From positions 620,001 to 684,000 of the forward strand of contig NZ_JAPEPZ010000001.1 in NCBI RefSeq assembly GCF_026339875.1: 64,000 bases of DNA, in the 5' to 3' direction. The position numbers and the translations under genes were made by a program. This stretch comes from Streptomyces sp. NBC_01571 (GTDB lineage: Bacteria; Actinomycetota; Actinomycetes; Streptomycetales; Streptomycetaceae). Shown here piece after piece: positions 8,987-20,100 of the stretch (position 1 is its first letter; the number at the start of each line of letters is the position of its first letter). The notes under the pieces are model-generated. The model worked only from the letters and a program-made list of their open reading frames with translations, ran no database searches and had not been told where the DNA came from.

Positions 8987-11191
8987 ATGTGCGCCATACG
9001 GGAAGACGGCGCCGCGCACCCCTACGGGTCCCGCCCCCCTTCGCCCACCGAGTCGGAGCGCCGGTCGGAGCTGGACCGGCTGCTGGAACTCGCCATGCGC
9101 GACACGGGCGTGCACGCGGGAGCGGTCTTCCTGCTGACCTCCGACCGACGGGCGCTGCGGCTGGAGGCGATCGCGGGCATCCCGGCGGAGTACCTCGCGC
9201 CCTGGTTCGGGGTGGCGCTGTCCAGTCCCGTACCGGTGGCCGACGCGGTGCGCGAACGGAGGTTGGTCTGGCTCGGCGACCCCCAGGAGACCGCCCGTCG
9301 GTACCCGCGCGAGGCGATCGCGCTGCCGTACCACCATGCTGTGGCAGCGGCGCCGATCCTCACCGGGACCACGGCCTGGGGCGCGCTGCTGCTGTTCTGG
9401 CCCGGCTCGGACACCGCCGGGCCCGCCGGTCCGGGCCCCGAGCGGGTCCGTGCCACCGGTCCGAGCCCCCAGCGGGTCCGGGCCGCCGCCAGGAGCCTGG
9501 GGCGGTTGCTGCGTGACGCCGCCGGCACCGGGCACGCCGTCCTTCCCGGACCAACGCCACGCAGTCTGCCGCCGCCGCCCGCCCGCAGACGGGGGCCGGG
9601 CGAGGCGCTGGCCGCGGTGGACTTCGTCGAACGGCTGCCGGAGGGCAGCTGCTCCCTCGACCTCGAGGGCAGGTTCACCTATGTCAGCGCCACCGCCGCC
9701 GCCCTCCTCGGCGGCAGCGTCCCCGATCTGATCGGCACCCGCCCCTGGCAGTCGTTGGCCTGGTGCGCCGACCCGGTGTTCGAGGACCACTACCGCGCCG
9801 CCGTGATCAGCCGGGAGCCCGGCTACTACACCGCCATGGCCCCACCGGACCGGTGGCTCGCGTTCGAGCTCTATCCCGACGGATCCGGGGTGAGCGTCCG
9901 CATCTCGCCGACGGATCCGGACGGGGCCTCGCAGGGTGCGCCCGCCAGGACGGAGACGCCCCAGGGCGAACCGATCCGGCTGGGCGAGGTCTACCGGGTA
10001 CTGCACCTGGCCGCCGCGCTCTCCGAAGCCGTGGGCGTGTGCGACGTGGTCGATCTGATCACCGAAGAGATGCTGCCGGCCTTCGGGGCCCGGACCGTGG
10101 CCCTGCTCGCGGCCGAGGACGGCCGCATGCGGGTCATCGGCTGCCGCGGATACCGGACCCGGCTCCTCAAACAGTTCGACGGAGTGCCGCTGACCTTCCC
10201 GGCGCCCGCCGTCCAGGTCCTCGCCACCGGCGTGCCCAGTTTCTTCCCGACCTTCGAGGAGCTGTCCCGCGCCTACCCGGCCTTGCTCCCCCAGGACGGT
10301 CTGCACGCCTGGGCCTTCCTGCCGCTGATCGCCTCCGGGCACCCGGTGGGTTCGTGCGTGTTCGCCTTCGACAGTCCCCGCTCGTTCCCCGCCCGGCAGC
10401 GGGTCGTCTTCACCGCACTCGCCGGTCTGATCGCGCAGGCGATGGAAAGGGCCCGCCTGTACGACACCAGCATGGAGCTCGCGCAGACCCTGCAGGCGGC
10501 CCTGCTTCCCGACTCGCTGCCCGACCTGCCCGGACTGGACGCGGCCGCCCGCTATCTGCCCAGCGTCCGCGGCATGGACATAGGCGGCGACTTCTACGAC
10601 CTGGTCCGGGTGGACGACACCACCGCGGCCGCCGTCATCGGTGACGTCCAGGGCCACAACGCCACGGCCGCCGCACTCGTGGGCCGCATCCGCCCCGCCA
10701 TCCGTTCCCAGGCCCTCGCCGGGGCCACCCCGGCCCACGCCCTCACGCAGGCCAACCGCCTGCTGGTCGACATGGACCCGGGCCGGTTCGTCAGCTGCCT
10801 GTACGCCCACCTCGACCTCGCACGCCACCGGGCCGTCCTGGCCACCGCCGGGCATCCCCCGCCGGTCGTGCGTCATCCGGACGGACACGCCGAGGTCCTC
10901 GCTCTGCCGCCCGGACTGCTGCTCGGCATCGACCCCGACGCGGACTTTCCCTCCACCGAGATCCCGCTGCCACCCGGCACCGTCCTCGCCCTGTACACCG
11001 ACGGACTCGTCGAGACCGCCGGAGTCGACCTGGACGACGCCATGAGCGGGCTCGCCGCTCAACTCGCCCAGGCCGCCCGGCCCCAGCCCATGGACCGACT
11101 CGCCACAGCCCTGATCGACCACGCGCGACAGACCGCCACGCGGACGGACGACATCGCCCTGCTGCTCATCGGGCTCGGCACCGCCGCATAG
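8987..11191 (+). CDS. GAF-PAS-GAF-SpoIIE (PP2C-type) serine/threonine phosphatase
   Basis: A 734-residue cytoplasmic signalling protein. Order by inspection: a GAF-like domain (about 20-165), a low-complexity linker with a short duplicated P-x-RVRA motif, a PAS-like domain (about 205-305), a second GAF domain (about 345-500), and a C-terminal SpoIIE/RsbU-type phosphatase (about 510-730). The metal-binding MDIGGDFYDL and GDVQGHNATAAAL motifs and the ALYTDGLVE motif of the phosphatase are intact. Such proteins dephosphorylate anti-sigma-factor antagonists, and many sit beside an HATPase kinase; none is adjacent here. Start ATG at 8987; no strong ribosome binding site is seen. Signals sensed by the GAF/PAS domains are unknown. 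Confidence 0.9.
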   Translation: MCAIREDGAAHPYGSRPPSPTESERRSELDRLLELAMRDTGVHAGAVFLLTSDRRALRLEAIAGIPAEYLAPWFGVALSSPVPVADAVRERRLVWLGDPQETARRYPREAIALPYHHAVAAAPILTGTTAWGALLLFWPGSDTAGPAGPGPERVRATGPSPQRVRAAARSLGRLLRDAAGTGHAVLPGPTPRSLPPPPARRRGPGEALAAVDFVERLPEGSCSLDLEGRFTYVSATAAALLGGSVPDLIGTRPWQSLAWCADPVFEDHYRAAVISREPGYYTAMAPPDRWLAFELYPDGSGVSVRISPTDPDGASQGAPARTETPQGEPIRLGEVYRVLHLAAALSEAVGVCDVVDLITEEMLPAFGARTVALLAAEDGRMRVIGCRGYRTRLLKQFDGVPLTFPAPAVQVLATGVPSFFPTFEELSRAYPALLPQDGLHAWAFLPLIASGHPVGSCVFAFDSPRSFPARQRVVFTALAGLIAQAMERARLYDTSMELAQTLQAALLPDSLPDLPGLDAAARYLPSVRGMDIGGDFYDLVRVDDTTAAAVIGDVQGHNATAAALVGRIRPAIRSQALAGATPAHALTQANRLLVDMDPGRFVSCLYAHLDLARHRAVLATAGHPPPVVRHPDGHAEVLALPPGLLLGIDPDADFPSTEIPLPPGTVLALYTDGLVETAGVDLDDAMSGLAAQLAQAARPQPMDRLATALIDHARQTATRTDDIALLLIGLGTAA

Positions 11192-11347
11192 GACACCCGC
11201 GGATCCGGCCACCGCCGGCCGGCGGGGTGCTGAAGCCGGCGCGTGCGGAAGGCACGCAGCCCCGCCGCCCGCGTCCTTCTCCTCCGCCGTGGCCACGCGG
11301 GGCCGCACGTCCGGCATGCCTTGACAGCGCAAGAACATGAAGCCAGC

Positions 11348-12031
11348 ATGGAAACTATGGAAACTGAATCAGTTTCGCAATTCTCCAATGAGCGTGGACA
11401 GCGTGCTGATGTGATCGTGGAGGCGGCCGGCCGGCTCTTCCTCGCAGCGGGTTTCGCCCGGGTGAGCATGGATGATCTCGCCCGCGAGCTCGGGATGAGC
11501 AAGAAGACGATCTACCGTCACTTCCCGGACAAACGCAGTCTGCTGACCGCGGTGCTGGACCGGCAGTTCGCGGCGGTGGAGGCCACGCTGGTGGCCGCTG
11601 CCGAGGAGGCGGAGGGCCAGCCGTTCGATGTGCGGGTACAGCGCTTCCTGCTCGCGGCGGGCAGTGAGCTCGGACGCATCGGCGCGGCCCAACTCGCCTC
11701 GGGCAGAGGTGATGTGATGCTCCGCCAGTACGTCGAGCAGCGTGTGGACGCCGTGGTCTACGCGCGGCTCGACGAACTGTTCCGGGAAGGTCACCGGCAG
11801 GGACTGCTGCCGGCACCACCCGAGTTGCTCAGCGAGATCACCCGCGGCGCGGTGGAGCGGCTGCTCACCTCGGAGCTGCCGCGTGAACTCGACTGGACCG
11901 CGGCCGATCTGCTGCGGGCGACCGTCGACACCGTGCTCCACGGGGCGATATGCCCGGCGCACCCCGACGGCGAACTACGCGAGGCGGTCATTCCGACAGT
12001 CCGCGATGACGAGCAGGAGGTGACCTCATGA
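11348..12031 (+). CDS. TetR-family transcriptional regulator
   Basis: About 227 residues. The N-terminal helix-turn-helix is clear (VSMDDLARELGMSKKTIYRHF), followed by a ligand-binding helical domain that I cannot assign to a subfamily. It overlaps the downstream SDR gene by four bases (ATGA), so they form an operon. The start is uncertain: ATGs at 11348 and 11357 are both possible and neither has a strong ribosome binding site, and the open frame continues upstream to 11243. A perfect palindrome lies just inside the predicted start, which suggests autoregulation close to the translation start. Confidence 0.88.
   Translation: METMETESVSQFSNERGQRADVIVEAAGRLFLAAGFARVSMDDLARELGMSKKTIYRHFPDKRSLLTAVLDRQFAAVEATLVAAAEEAEGQPFDVRVQRFLLAAGSELGRIGAAQLASGRGDVMLRQYVEQRVDAVVYARLDELFREGHRQGLLPAPPELLSEITRGAVERLLTSELPRELDWTAADLLRATVDTVLHGAICPAHPDGELREAVIPTVRDDEQEVTS
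11360..11376. promoter_or_regulatory. Palindrome, candidate operator of the TetR regulator
   Basis: GAAACTG-AAT-CAGTTTC: seven-base perfect arms around three bases, AT-rich compared with its surroundings, and preceded by a second GGAAACT half-site at 11350. It overlaps the predicted TetR start region. TetR proteins usually bind such palindromes upstream of their own gene. Confidence 0.5.
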
Positions 12032-12792
12032 CCGGGGCGACCGGCAGGGTGGCATTGGTGACAGGGGCCGGCAGTGGGATCGGCGCGGCCACCGCGGGCC
12101 TTCTGGCCGCGCGAGGGATGCGCGTGGTGGTCAACTACCTCCGCAACACCACGGCGGCCGAGGAGGTCGTGGCCGGTATCGAGGCCGCGGGCGGCCAGGC
12201 CATGGCCGTGCAGGCCGACGTGCGCGAGGTGGCGGCGGTCGAGAGCATGGTCGAGCAGGTCCGGGCGGCATGGGGCGGCGTCGACGTGCTCGTGCACAAC
12301 GCGCTGATCCCGTATGCGGTCAAGTCGTTCCAGGAGATGACGTGGGACGAACTGGGCGACAAGCTCGACGGGGAGATGCGGGCGGCGTTCGCGGTCACGA
12401 AAGCGGTCCTGCCCGCCATGGCCGAACAGAGCTGGGGACGCATCGTCTACATCAGTACCGGCCTCAGCCGACGGCCGCGCGAGAACATGATCGCCCTGGG
12501 CACGGCCAAGGCGGCACTGGAGCAGTTCGCCCGCTACCTCGCCCAGGAACTGGGCCCGAAGGGCATCACGGTCAACATCGTCGCGGCAGGCCCGGTGGAG
12601 GACACCCGCATGGCCCGTATGACGGATGTGTTCGACGACGCGCACAAGCAGCGGCAGATCGCCGCCACTCCCCTGGGCCGCCTGGCCCACCCGGACGACG
12701 TCGCCCACGCGATCGCCTTCTACGCCACCGAGGACAACTCCTTCATGACCGGCACCACGGCCGCGGTCAACGGCGGCATGGCCATGTACTGA
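12028..12792 (+). CDS. Short-chain dehydrogenase/reductase-like protein lacking the catalytic Tyr
   Basis: A 254-residue Rossmann-fold protein of the SDR family. The nucleotide-binding TGAGSGIG motif (residues 12-19) is intact, and Ser143 and Lys161 occupy the usual catalytic positions. The catalytic Tyr of the YxxxK motif is replaced by Leu157 (LGTAK), and the NAG motif reads NAL. The enzyme may therefore not be a standard oxidoreductase. It overlaps the TetR stop by four bases and is followed, after 187 bases, by a co-directional periplasmic-binding-fold gene. Function is unknown; a reductase with altered chemistry or a binding protein are both possible. Confidence 0.85.
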   Translation: MTGATGRVALVTGAGSGIGAATAGLLAARGMRVVVNYLRNTTAAEEVVAGIEAAGGQAMAVQADVREVAAVESMVEQVRAAWGGVDVLVHNALIPYAVKSFQEMTWDELGDKLDGEMRAAFAVTKAVLPAMAEQSWGRIVYISTGLSRRPRENMIALGTAKAALEQFARYLAQELGPKGITVNIVAAGPVEDTRMARMTDVFDDAHKQRQIAATPLGRLAHPDDVAHAIAFYATEDNSFMTGTTAAVNGGMAMY

Positions 12793-12800
12793 CGGCCGTC

Positions 12801-12852
12801 CGTCCTTCGCGCACGAGGCCGTGTCGTCCCCGTCCTTCGCGCACGAGGCCGT
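12801..12852. repeat. Short direct repeat downstream of the SDR gene
   Basis: A 22-base unit (12801-12822) is repeated perfectly at 12831-12852, a 30-base period. It lies in the gap between the SDR gene and the binding-fold gene. It may reflect a local duplication; no function is evident. Confidence 0.85.
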
Positions 12853-12979
12853 ACCGTCCGGATCCGTCATCCGGCCGTACCGCTTCCAGCACACCGTCAC
12901 TCCAGCGCCATGGGCCACAGCGCCCTCCGCCTGCGGCACGCGCGGGCACAGGTGGCTACACGATCAAGGAAAGGCGTTC

Positions 12980-13858
12980 ATGCACACGATCGATCTCGCC
13001 TACGTCGGGCGGGGCCTGCACGAGGAACTGGCCGCCTACATCGCCGACCAGCAGGACTTCTACGCCGACGAGGGCGTCCACGTCGCACTGCGCGACGGCT
13101 GCACCTGGGACGACGAGCGGCTGCGCCGCGGCGCCACCATCGGACTCGGCCGGGCGCTGCTGTCCCGCCTGACCGACGGCACCCCCTGGGTCGCGCTCAA
13201 CGTCAACACCACCCGCCCGCTGTTCTGGTTCCTCGCCCGCCCCGGCCTGACCTCCCTGGCCGACCTGGCCGGCCGCAGGCTGGCGGTCCACGCCCCGCAC
13301 ACCGCACCCGGCTGCTTCACCCGGATCGTGCTGCGCCGGGCCGGTCTCGACCCGGACCGCGACATCCACACGGTCGTCCGGTCGCCCGGGGACTACGGCA
13401 TGGACCTGCGCCTGCTGCACGAGGGAAAGATCGACGCCGCCCTGGTCGGCAGCACCATGGCTCCGGAGGCCGTGGCCGCCGAACACGGCTGGAACGTACT
13501 GGCGTGGGTCGGCGACCACTTCCGGATCCCCACCGTGGGCCTGGCCGTCGATCCCACCTACACGGACCCGGACGACCCCGCGGTCCAGGCCGTCCTACGG
13601 GCCCACCGGCGCGCCCTGCAAGTGATCCGCAACGACCCCGACACCACGGTGCGGCACATGCAGACGTTCCTCGGCGGACACACCGCGGACGAGGTCCGGG
13701 CCCACTACGACACGTTCATCGCCCCGCATTTCACCACCGACGGACAGGCCGACCTCACCGTCGGCGACGCCGCGATCACCGCGGTCGCGGCCGAACTCGG
13801 CGTCCCCGCCTCCGTCACCGCGGCCGAGTTCTACCGCACGGCGGCCACCACGCCGTAG
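12980..13858 (+). CDS. NMT1/THI5-like periplasmic-binding-fold protein without signal peptide
   Basis: A 292-residue protein resembling the SsuA/THI5 (NMT1) substrate-binding family, with a domain-swap region around residues 90-120 and a late VQAVLRAHRRALQ helix. The ATG at 12980 has an AAGGAAAGG ribosome binding site. No signal peptide or lipobox precedes the domain, so this is not an ordinary exported ABC-transporter binding protein, and no permease or ATPase gene is nearby. Cytoplasmic proteins of this fold can be enzymes (MqnA/MqnD, Pht5-type decarboxylases, THI5) or sensors. It follows the TetR/SDR pair and may serve the same pathway. Confidence 0.75.
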   Translation: MHTIDLAYVGRGLHEELAAYIADQQDFYADEGVHVALRDGCTWDDERLRRGATIGLGRALLSRLTDGTPWVALNVNTTRPLFWFLARPGLTSLADLAGRRLAVHAPHTAPGCFTRIVLRRAGLDPDRDIHTVVRSPGDYGMDLRLLHEGKIDAALVGSTMAPEAVAAEHGWNVLAWVGDHFRIPTVGLAVDPTYTDPDDPAVQAVLRAHRRALQVIRNDPDTTVRHMQTFLGGHTADEVRAHYDTFIAPHFTTDGQADLTVGDAAITAVAAELGVPASVTAAEFYRTAATTP

Positions 13859-14030
13859 GGGCTGTCCGTTCGAGAACGTGCTCGGCCGGAACCGCGTCCG
13901 AGGTCACACGGGCATCCCGAACCGGCGGACGCCGGCAGCGGCCACTTCTCCTTCGCCGGGCCCGCGGCCGACGGCTGGACCCTCCGGGGCCGACGATCCG
14001 GGCGTGAACGGTGGTGCCGTCGACGACAAC

Positions 14031-14073
14031 GGCCCCTCCGGACGAACCTCTTCGGTTCATCCGGAGGGGCCGG
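14031..14073. terminator. Strong intrinsic hairpin between convergent genes
   Basis: A 19-base stem with one mismatch (CGGCCCCTCCGGA arm, then GAACC/GGTTC) and a TCTTC loop. It sits between the binding-fold gene ending at 13858 and the giant gene ending at 14146 on the other strand, and can serve both. Confidence 0.85.
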
Positions 14074-14145
14074 CGGCTGACGGCCCTGACTCCCGAGACT
14101 CGGCAGGAATCTGCCGGGGCCCGCGACTCACGGCGCGTCAGGCGG

Positions 14146-17100
14146 TCACGTCGTGCCCTTCGCCCCACGGATTCCCATGGGCCGCGCCAACTCCGCGCCT
14201 GGCGACCGGAGTCCGGTGCCGCCGATCAGGCCTGACCCGACGCCGCCGGGGCCCGACAGGCCGGAAAGGGACCACAGGCTCGGCCCTCCGGCGTCGCGGT
14301 ATCCGCCGGTGCCGCCGGCCGCGACCGGCCGGTCGTCACGGTCCGTGGGCTGGAACCCGACCGTGTAGGTCCGCGTGAACGAACCGTTGGCGGAGGTCAC
14401 CTTGATGGTGCGGGTGGTGAACCGGTGCCCGGTCGAGGAGAGGACCGAACTGCCGTCGGTGACCTTCACCCGTGCGCCGGACCGGGCCGGTACGGCGGAG
14501 ACGGCCGGGATCCTCTTGCCCTTCGGCCAGTCGACGACGTACGTCGACACGTTCGGATCGAACCCGTCGATCGCGACACCTCCGACAGTGATGGCCTTGG
14601 CGTCGGCGACACTGGCCTTGGTGGCGTCCGAGAAGTTCTTCACCGTGACCGAACCGTCGGCGTTGACGACCACGTGCGCCGTCATCGCCGCCGCCAGGTT
14701 GATCCGCTCCCAGCTCGCTCCGCCGTCCGCGGTGAGGTCGAGCGGGTAGCCGGAGTCCGTCGCGGTCTGCTCCAGGATCTGCGTGCGCTGCTCGGTGGTG
14801 AGGTCCGGGAAGGCCGTGATGAGCAGGGCTGCCGCGTCGCACGGCGTCTTGAGAACCTGCCCGGCCTTCGCCACCTGGGAGAACCCGTAGGTCAGGCGCT
14901 GCGTGTACAGGTCGACGTGCTGCGACGTGCTCAGCCCCCCGTAGGAGTCGCCCCCGCAGGCCGCGAGCGTGTCGCCGTACCCCTCCTTCTCGCACTGCGC
15001 GAGCAGCACGTTCTCCATCTCGGTGTGGGCCTGCATCAGCAGCTTCTCGAAGTCGGGGTCCGCCCACCGGTGCGCGACGGTGGCCTGTCCGGTGATGCGG
15101 CCGCCCATGACGTCGATCGGGTAGTGGAACCCGAGGACGATGCGGTTGTTCCCGTACTCCGAGGTGCGCGCGAGGATCGACGGTGCCAGCTCCGGCAGGA
15201 GCGTGGCGAGGACGGTCCCGGCCTCGTAGCCGCCGTAGGTGTGACCGCTCGGGTACGAGCCGCTGGTGGTGAGGCTGCCGTAGGAGCCGTCCTGCGACTC
15301 GTAGATGTCGCCGCCGTCACCGACGAACCCGAGCCGCACGAACGGGCGCAGGTAGCCGTAGTGGTTCTTCGCCGCGTCGACCTCGTCGAGGCCCTTCGTG
15401 ACGCGGGAGAACAGGGCGCTGGTCTTCGGCAGTTGGCCGCCGTTCAGGGCGTCCGTGTAGATCCGGCCGAGCCGCGACCCGAGGCCGTCGGCCATCGTGA
15501 CGGTGGCACTGTTCGTCGCGTCGACCTCTGCCCGGTCCACCTCCTTCTGCGTCGCCGCGTTGTTGATGCTCACGGCGATCTTGTCGTTCTGAGCGGTGAG
15601 CGGGGAGCCGTGGACCACCTCGGTGTTGGCTCCGAGGACGTCGGAGTGGAGGTCGTGGACACCGTCGAGCAGATCGTTGAAGTAGTCGGTCCCGTCGCCG
15701 GTGCCCGGCCACTTGTCCGACGCGTAGGTCGCGTTCAGCGTGTCGTCCGGGAAGGGGGACGGCACGTACGTCGGGTCGGAGGCGTCCGCCACGGCGGCCG
15801 CCGCGGTGGTCGCGGTGGAGTCGTCCGAGGATCCGGCCAGGGTGACCGCGGTAACGGTGGCCGTGTGCGCCTTCGCCTTGCTCGCGGTCGTGAGCAGCGT
15901 CGTGCCCGTGGTGGCGGGAACGTGCGCGATGGTTCCGTCGTCGAGGGCCACGGTGTAGCCGATGATCGGGAATCCGCCGTCGCCGGCCGCCCGCCAGGTC
16001 ACGCGGACCTGCTCGCCGTCGGTGATCACTCCCGTCACGCCCGGCGTCTGCGGCTTGCCGCCCCCGGTCACCACGGGTGCTGTGGCGGCGCTCGGGTGCG
16101 AGGCGCCGAACTTGTTCACCGCCTGGACGCGCGCCGTGTACGACCTTCCGGCCCGCAGCCAGGTGAACGTCGTGCTCCGGCTGTTCGGATCGTCGATCTC
16201 GACCTGGTGGCCGTCACTGAGGGTGATCTTGTAACCGGTGACCGGTGAACCGCCGGTGTCCTCGGGGGCGGACCAGGCGACGGTCACACTCGTGCCGGAC
16301 GAGGTGGCCGACACGGTGTCAGGCGCGGCCGGCGCCGTCCTGGGCTTCGTGGTGAGTGCGGACTGCGCATGACGAAGGGCGTCGTAGCGGGCGGTGAGGG
16401 ACGCGTCCGTCGACGTGTCGTTCGCGAGCGCGGTCTTCGCCGCCGCGAGCGAGTCGGTGAACGCCTTCCACGACGCGTCCGTGTAGCGGGTGTTGTCGAG
16501 GGCCGAGGCGGTCGCGACCAGGTCCTCCAGCCGCAGCCTCGGGAGCGGGATCAGCTGGCCCGCGGCGAGGGTGAGACTGCGGGTCTGGGTGTCGACTTCG
16601 AGCTGGGTCGCGCCGTCGGCGTCGACGAGGGCGTGTGCGGACGCGAGTTCGCGCCGGTACACACCGAAGTCGATCGTGTCGTAGCGCGCCGCGTCGGCGG
16701 AGAGCCCCTCGTACTGCTCGATCGCCTTCCGCAGGGCGGCCTTGTCGGTGACGGCCGGCGTGTCGACGTGGGTGAAGGTGATCCGGCCCAGGTTCGCCAC
16801 GTACGGGTGCGAGGAGTCCGGGTTCGTCGTCAGCCGCAGGTGGACGGCGTGCGTGCCGGTGATCGCCTTGGGCAGCGTCAGGCTCGTCGTGCCTCCGGAC
16901 GACCACGCGGCTCCCGTGACCGGAAAGGGCACCGTCGCGTACGGCGTGCCGGGGTTGGCCGCGTCGAAGGAGTCCAGGTAGAGCTGGACGGCGGAACCGG
17001 TGCCACAGCGAGCGGAGTTGTTGACGTAGGTGATCGTGACGGTGCTCTTGGAAGAGCTGCCGAAGTCGATGTCCCCGTAGTCGAGCCAGGCTCCGTCGTA

Positions 17101-20100
17101 GGTGCCGCCGAGGTCGGTGGTGGAGCCCGCGCCGGTCCAGCCGACCGGCTCGCTCTTGAGGCCGCCGCCGCTGTTCGAGCGGAACGCGGTGGCGTCGAAG
17201 CCGACGGGGACGTTGGTGTCCTGCGTCAGGGTCAGCGAGTAGACGTTGCCCACGTAGGGCTGGGACGCGGACTGCGTGCTGGAGACGAAGTCGGCGTACA
17301 CGTCCTGGACGCCGGTGAAGACGCTCGGGTCCAGGTGCACGCTCGTGGTGGCGATGGTTCCCCAGCCCGATCCGCTGTAGTCGAGGGGGATGTCCACCGT
17401 CTTCGGGCCGTCCTTCGAACCGAGGTGCAGTTCGATGTGCGAGTCCGAGGCCGCCCGCGACTGGGGCTTGTCATAGCGGACGGTGACGGTGTCGGCGCCG
17501 TCGCGGAGGTTCGTGTCCTTCCATTCGGCCCACGCGCCGTTCGTCACGTTCTCGAAGATGCCGTTCGAGAGGTTGAGCGGGGCCGAACCGCCGCCGGTCG
17601 TGGTGCTGTTCACCGCGGTCAGCGTGGCGAGCGTGGTCGAGGGGGACGAAGACACCTCGTACGGCGAGAACTGGTACCAGTCGAAGTTCGACACCCACTG
17701 CTGGCCGGACGGGGCGTGGAACACGAACGTCGCGCTCTTCGCGCCCAGCAGGGCGTCCGGGTCGGTGACGGCCGCCTGCACCGTGTTGTAGGACTGCCAG
17801 CCGCCGGTTCCGGGAAGCGAGACGGTGGCGACGACCGGACCGTCGGCGGCGCCGGCGTGGATGTCGACGCTGCTCGGCTTCGCGTTCGTCGCCTGCGAGT
17901 TGGCGTAGCGGACCGAGACGCTCCGCGGGGCGACCCCGCCGAAGTCCAGCTTGGCGTACCGCTCCCACGCTCCCTCGGTGACGCCGCCGAGGTCGCCGTC
18001 CGAGTAGTACGCCTCCCTCACGAGGCTGGGACCCTCCATCTGGTCGGGGGCCTCGGCCTGCAGGACGGCGTAGCCGCCCTCGTCGATGGTGAGCGCGTCG
18101 ACGGCGGTCTGCAGCGCGTCGTGCGCGGCCATGATCGTGCCCGTCGCGGAGGTGGTGTCCGCGAGGACGGTCCGCGCGCGTTCGAGCGCCGACCGGAACA
18201 GACTCCAGGAACCTTCGGAGTAGTTGCCGCTGCGCACCAGGGACGCCTGGTCGACGAGTGCGCCGAGGGCCTTGCGCTGCACCGCCGCGGCCGAGATGAC
18301 GAGCGGGTCGGTCGCGGATATCCCGGTGCCGCTCACGGTCGAGGCCCGAACGCCGTGGGCGAAGGCCGCGTCGCGGAACGTGATGCCGAAGCGTGCGTCG
18401 ACCTTCGTGGTGCCGGTGAGCGACAGCGTCGCCGTGCGCGAGTCGCTGACGCGGAGGTCCGCCGTGACACCGCCCGGCAGGCCGGTCACGCTCGCCGCCC
18501 CGGTCCTGGTGAGGCTGGTTCCCTTGCGGGCGGCGAAGGACGCCGGTCCGGACAGGGTGAGCTTCACACTGCCGTCGACGGTGCCGTCCGCGGTGGTGTT
18601 CACGGTGCCCGGGTGGACGGAGACGACGGTGTCGCCCTTGCCCGTTCCCGGGCCGCCGTCACCCGCGCTGCCCTTGTCGGTGTTCAGCGAGTACGCGGGC
18701 TTCGTGTGGGCGCCCCACTGGGAGGGCTTGGAACCCATGGTGAAGTCCAGGGTGCCGCCGGAGATGATCTGCGAGTAGTCGAGCCATGTGTTGTCGAAAC
18801 GCTTGCCGTTGAGGGACGCGCTCTGCACGTAGTAGTTGCTCGGCGAGACGCCGTCGGCCTTCACCGTGAACCGGGAGCCGTTGGCGTAGCTGATCGTCGT
18901 GGAGTCGAAGAACGGGCTGCCGATCTGGAACTGGCTGGAACCGGCCGTCACCGGGAACAGGCCCAGGGCGGCGCCGACGAACATGGTCGACATGGTGCCG
19001 GCGTCGTTGTCCATGGTCGGCAGGAAGCCGTTCGGGGAGAGCTTGTAGACCTGGGTCTTGACCGGCGGGGTGAACTGGCCGCCTGAGCTGGGGGCTTCGT
19101 TGGTGGAGCCCGTCGCGATGTAGCGGTTCCAGGTCGTGCCGGTGTAGATGGCGCGCACCCACTTCTGCGTCAGGCTCGGCTCGCCGACGTAGTTGAAGAG
19201 GTACGGGGCCTGCAGGTCGATCTCGTTCGCGTTGGAGTGCAGCATGGTCGAGCCGTCGTCGACGCTGGAGTCCTCGCCGAACATGTGCTTGACCGCGGCC
19301 TTGCCGGCCTCGTCTCCGCCCATGGCCTGGATGAGGCCGCCCATGTCGTAGGCGTCGTACCAGTGGTACTGCCAGAGCGTGCCCTGGTAGAGGCCGGCCG
19401 CCTCGAACTTCTCGTGGTCCGCGCTCTGCCAGTCGCCGCCGGACGCGCGCGGGGTGAGCAGACCGACCTTGGTGCCGTCGGACGCGGTCCAGGCGTCGGA
19501 CTTCACGAGGTTGTCGATCGCCATGGTCGACTGGGTACGCAGCTTCTTCGCGTCCGCGTCCTTGCCGAGCGCGTCGGCGATGACGGACAGCGCCCACTGG
19601 TCGTAGCCGCGCTGGACGGTCGTACCGGGGTCCCCGGTGACGTAGCCCTGTCGCAGCTGCGCCCCCGTGTAGTACCCGGAGTACGAGAGCAGTGCCGGGT
19701 ACGCCTCGTCGAGCCGGTCGAAGTTCTTGAAGCCCTTCGACAGCGCGTCGGCGACCAGCACGGCCGAACGCTCCCAGCGCACGGTCGGAACGGAGTGGGT
19801 GAGGCTGCCGAGGCTCTTGCCCGAGGCGCGCGCGTCGGCGAAGAGTTCGATGAGCGACTGCACCATGTCCCGGTAGGTGGCCGGGTCGATGTACGCCTCG
19901 ACGGAGTACTTGCGGAAGTCGTCCCAGGTGGACCAACCGTCGTAGTACGTGAAGCCGTTCGTCTTGTGCACCGCTCCGTCGACACCGCGGTACGTTCCGC
20001 TGGTGCTGGTGGCGTTCACCGGCAGCGCGTACATGCGGTACAGGTGCGTGTAGAACTCCTTGGTCAGCGTCGACCCGGGGTCGGACTGCGCGGAGGCGCG

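Noticed and set aside
8804..11338. 844-codon open frame opposite the SpoIIE phosphatase
   Set aside because: Very long, but it has no domain and is antisense to a gene with intact GAF, PAS and phosphatase motifs; an effect of GC-rich codon usage.
16369..19086. 905-codon plus-strand frame
   Set aside because: Arg/Gly/Val-rich antisense shadow of the GH92-phosphatase gene.
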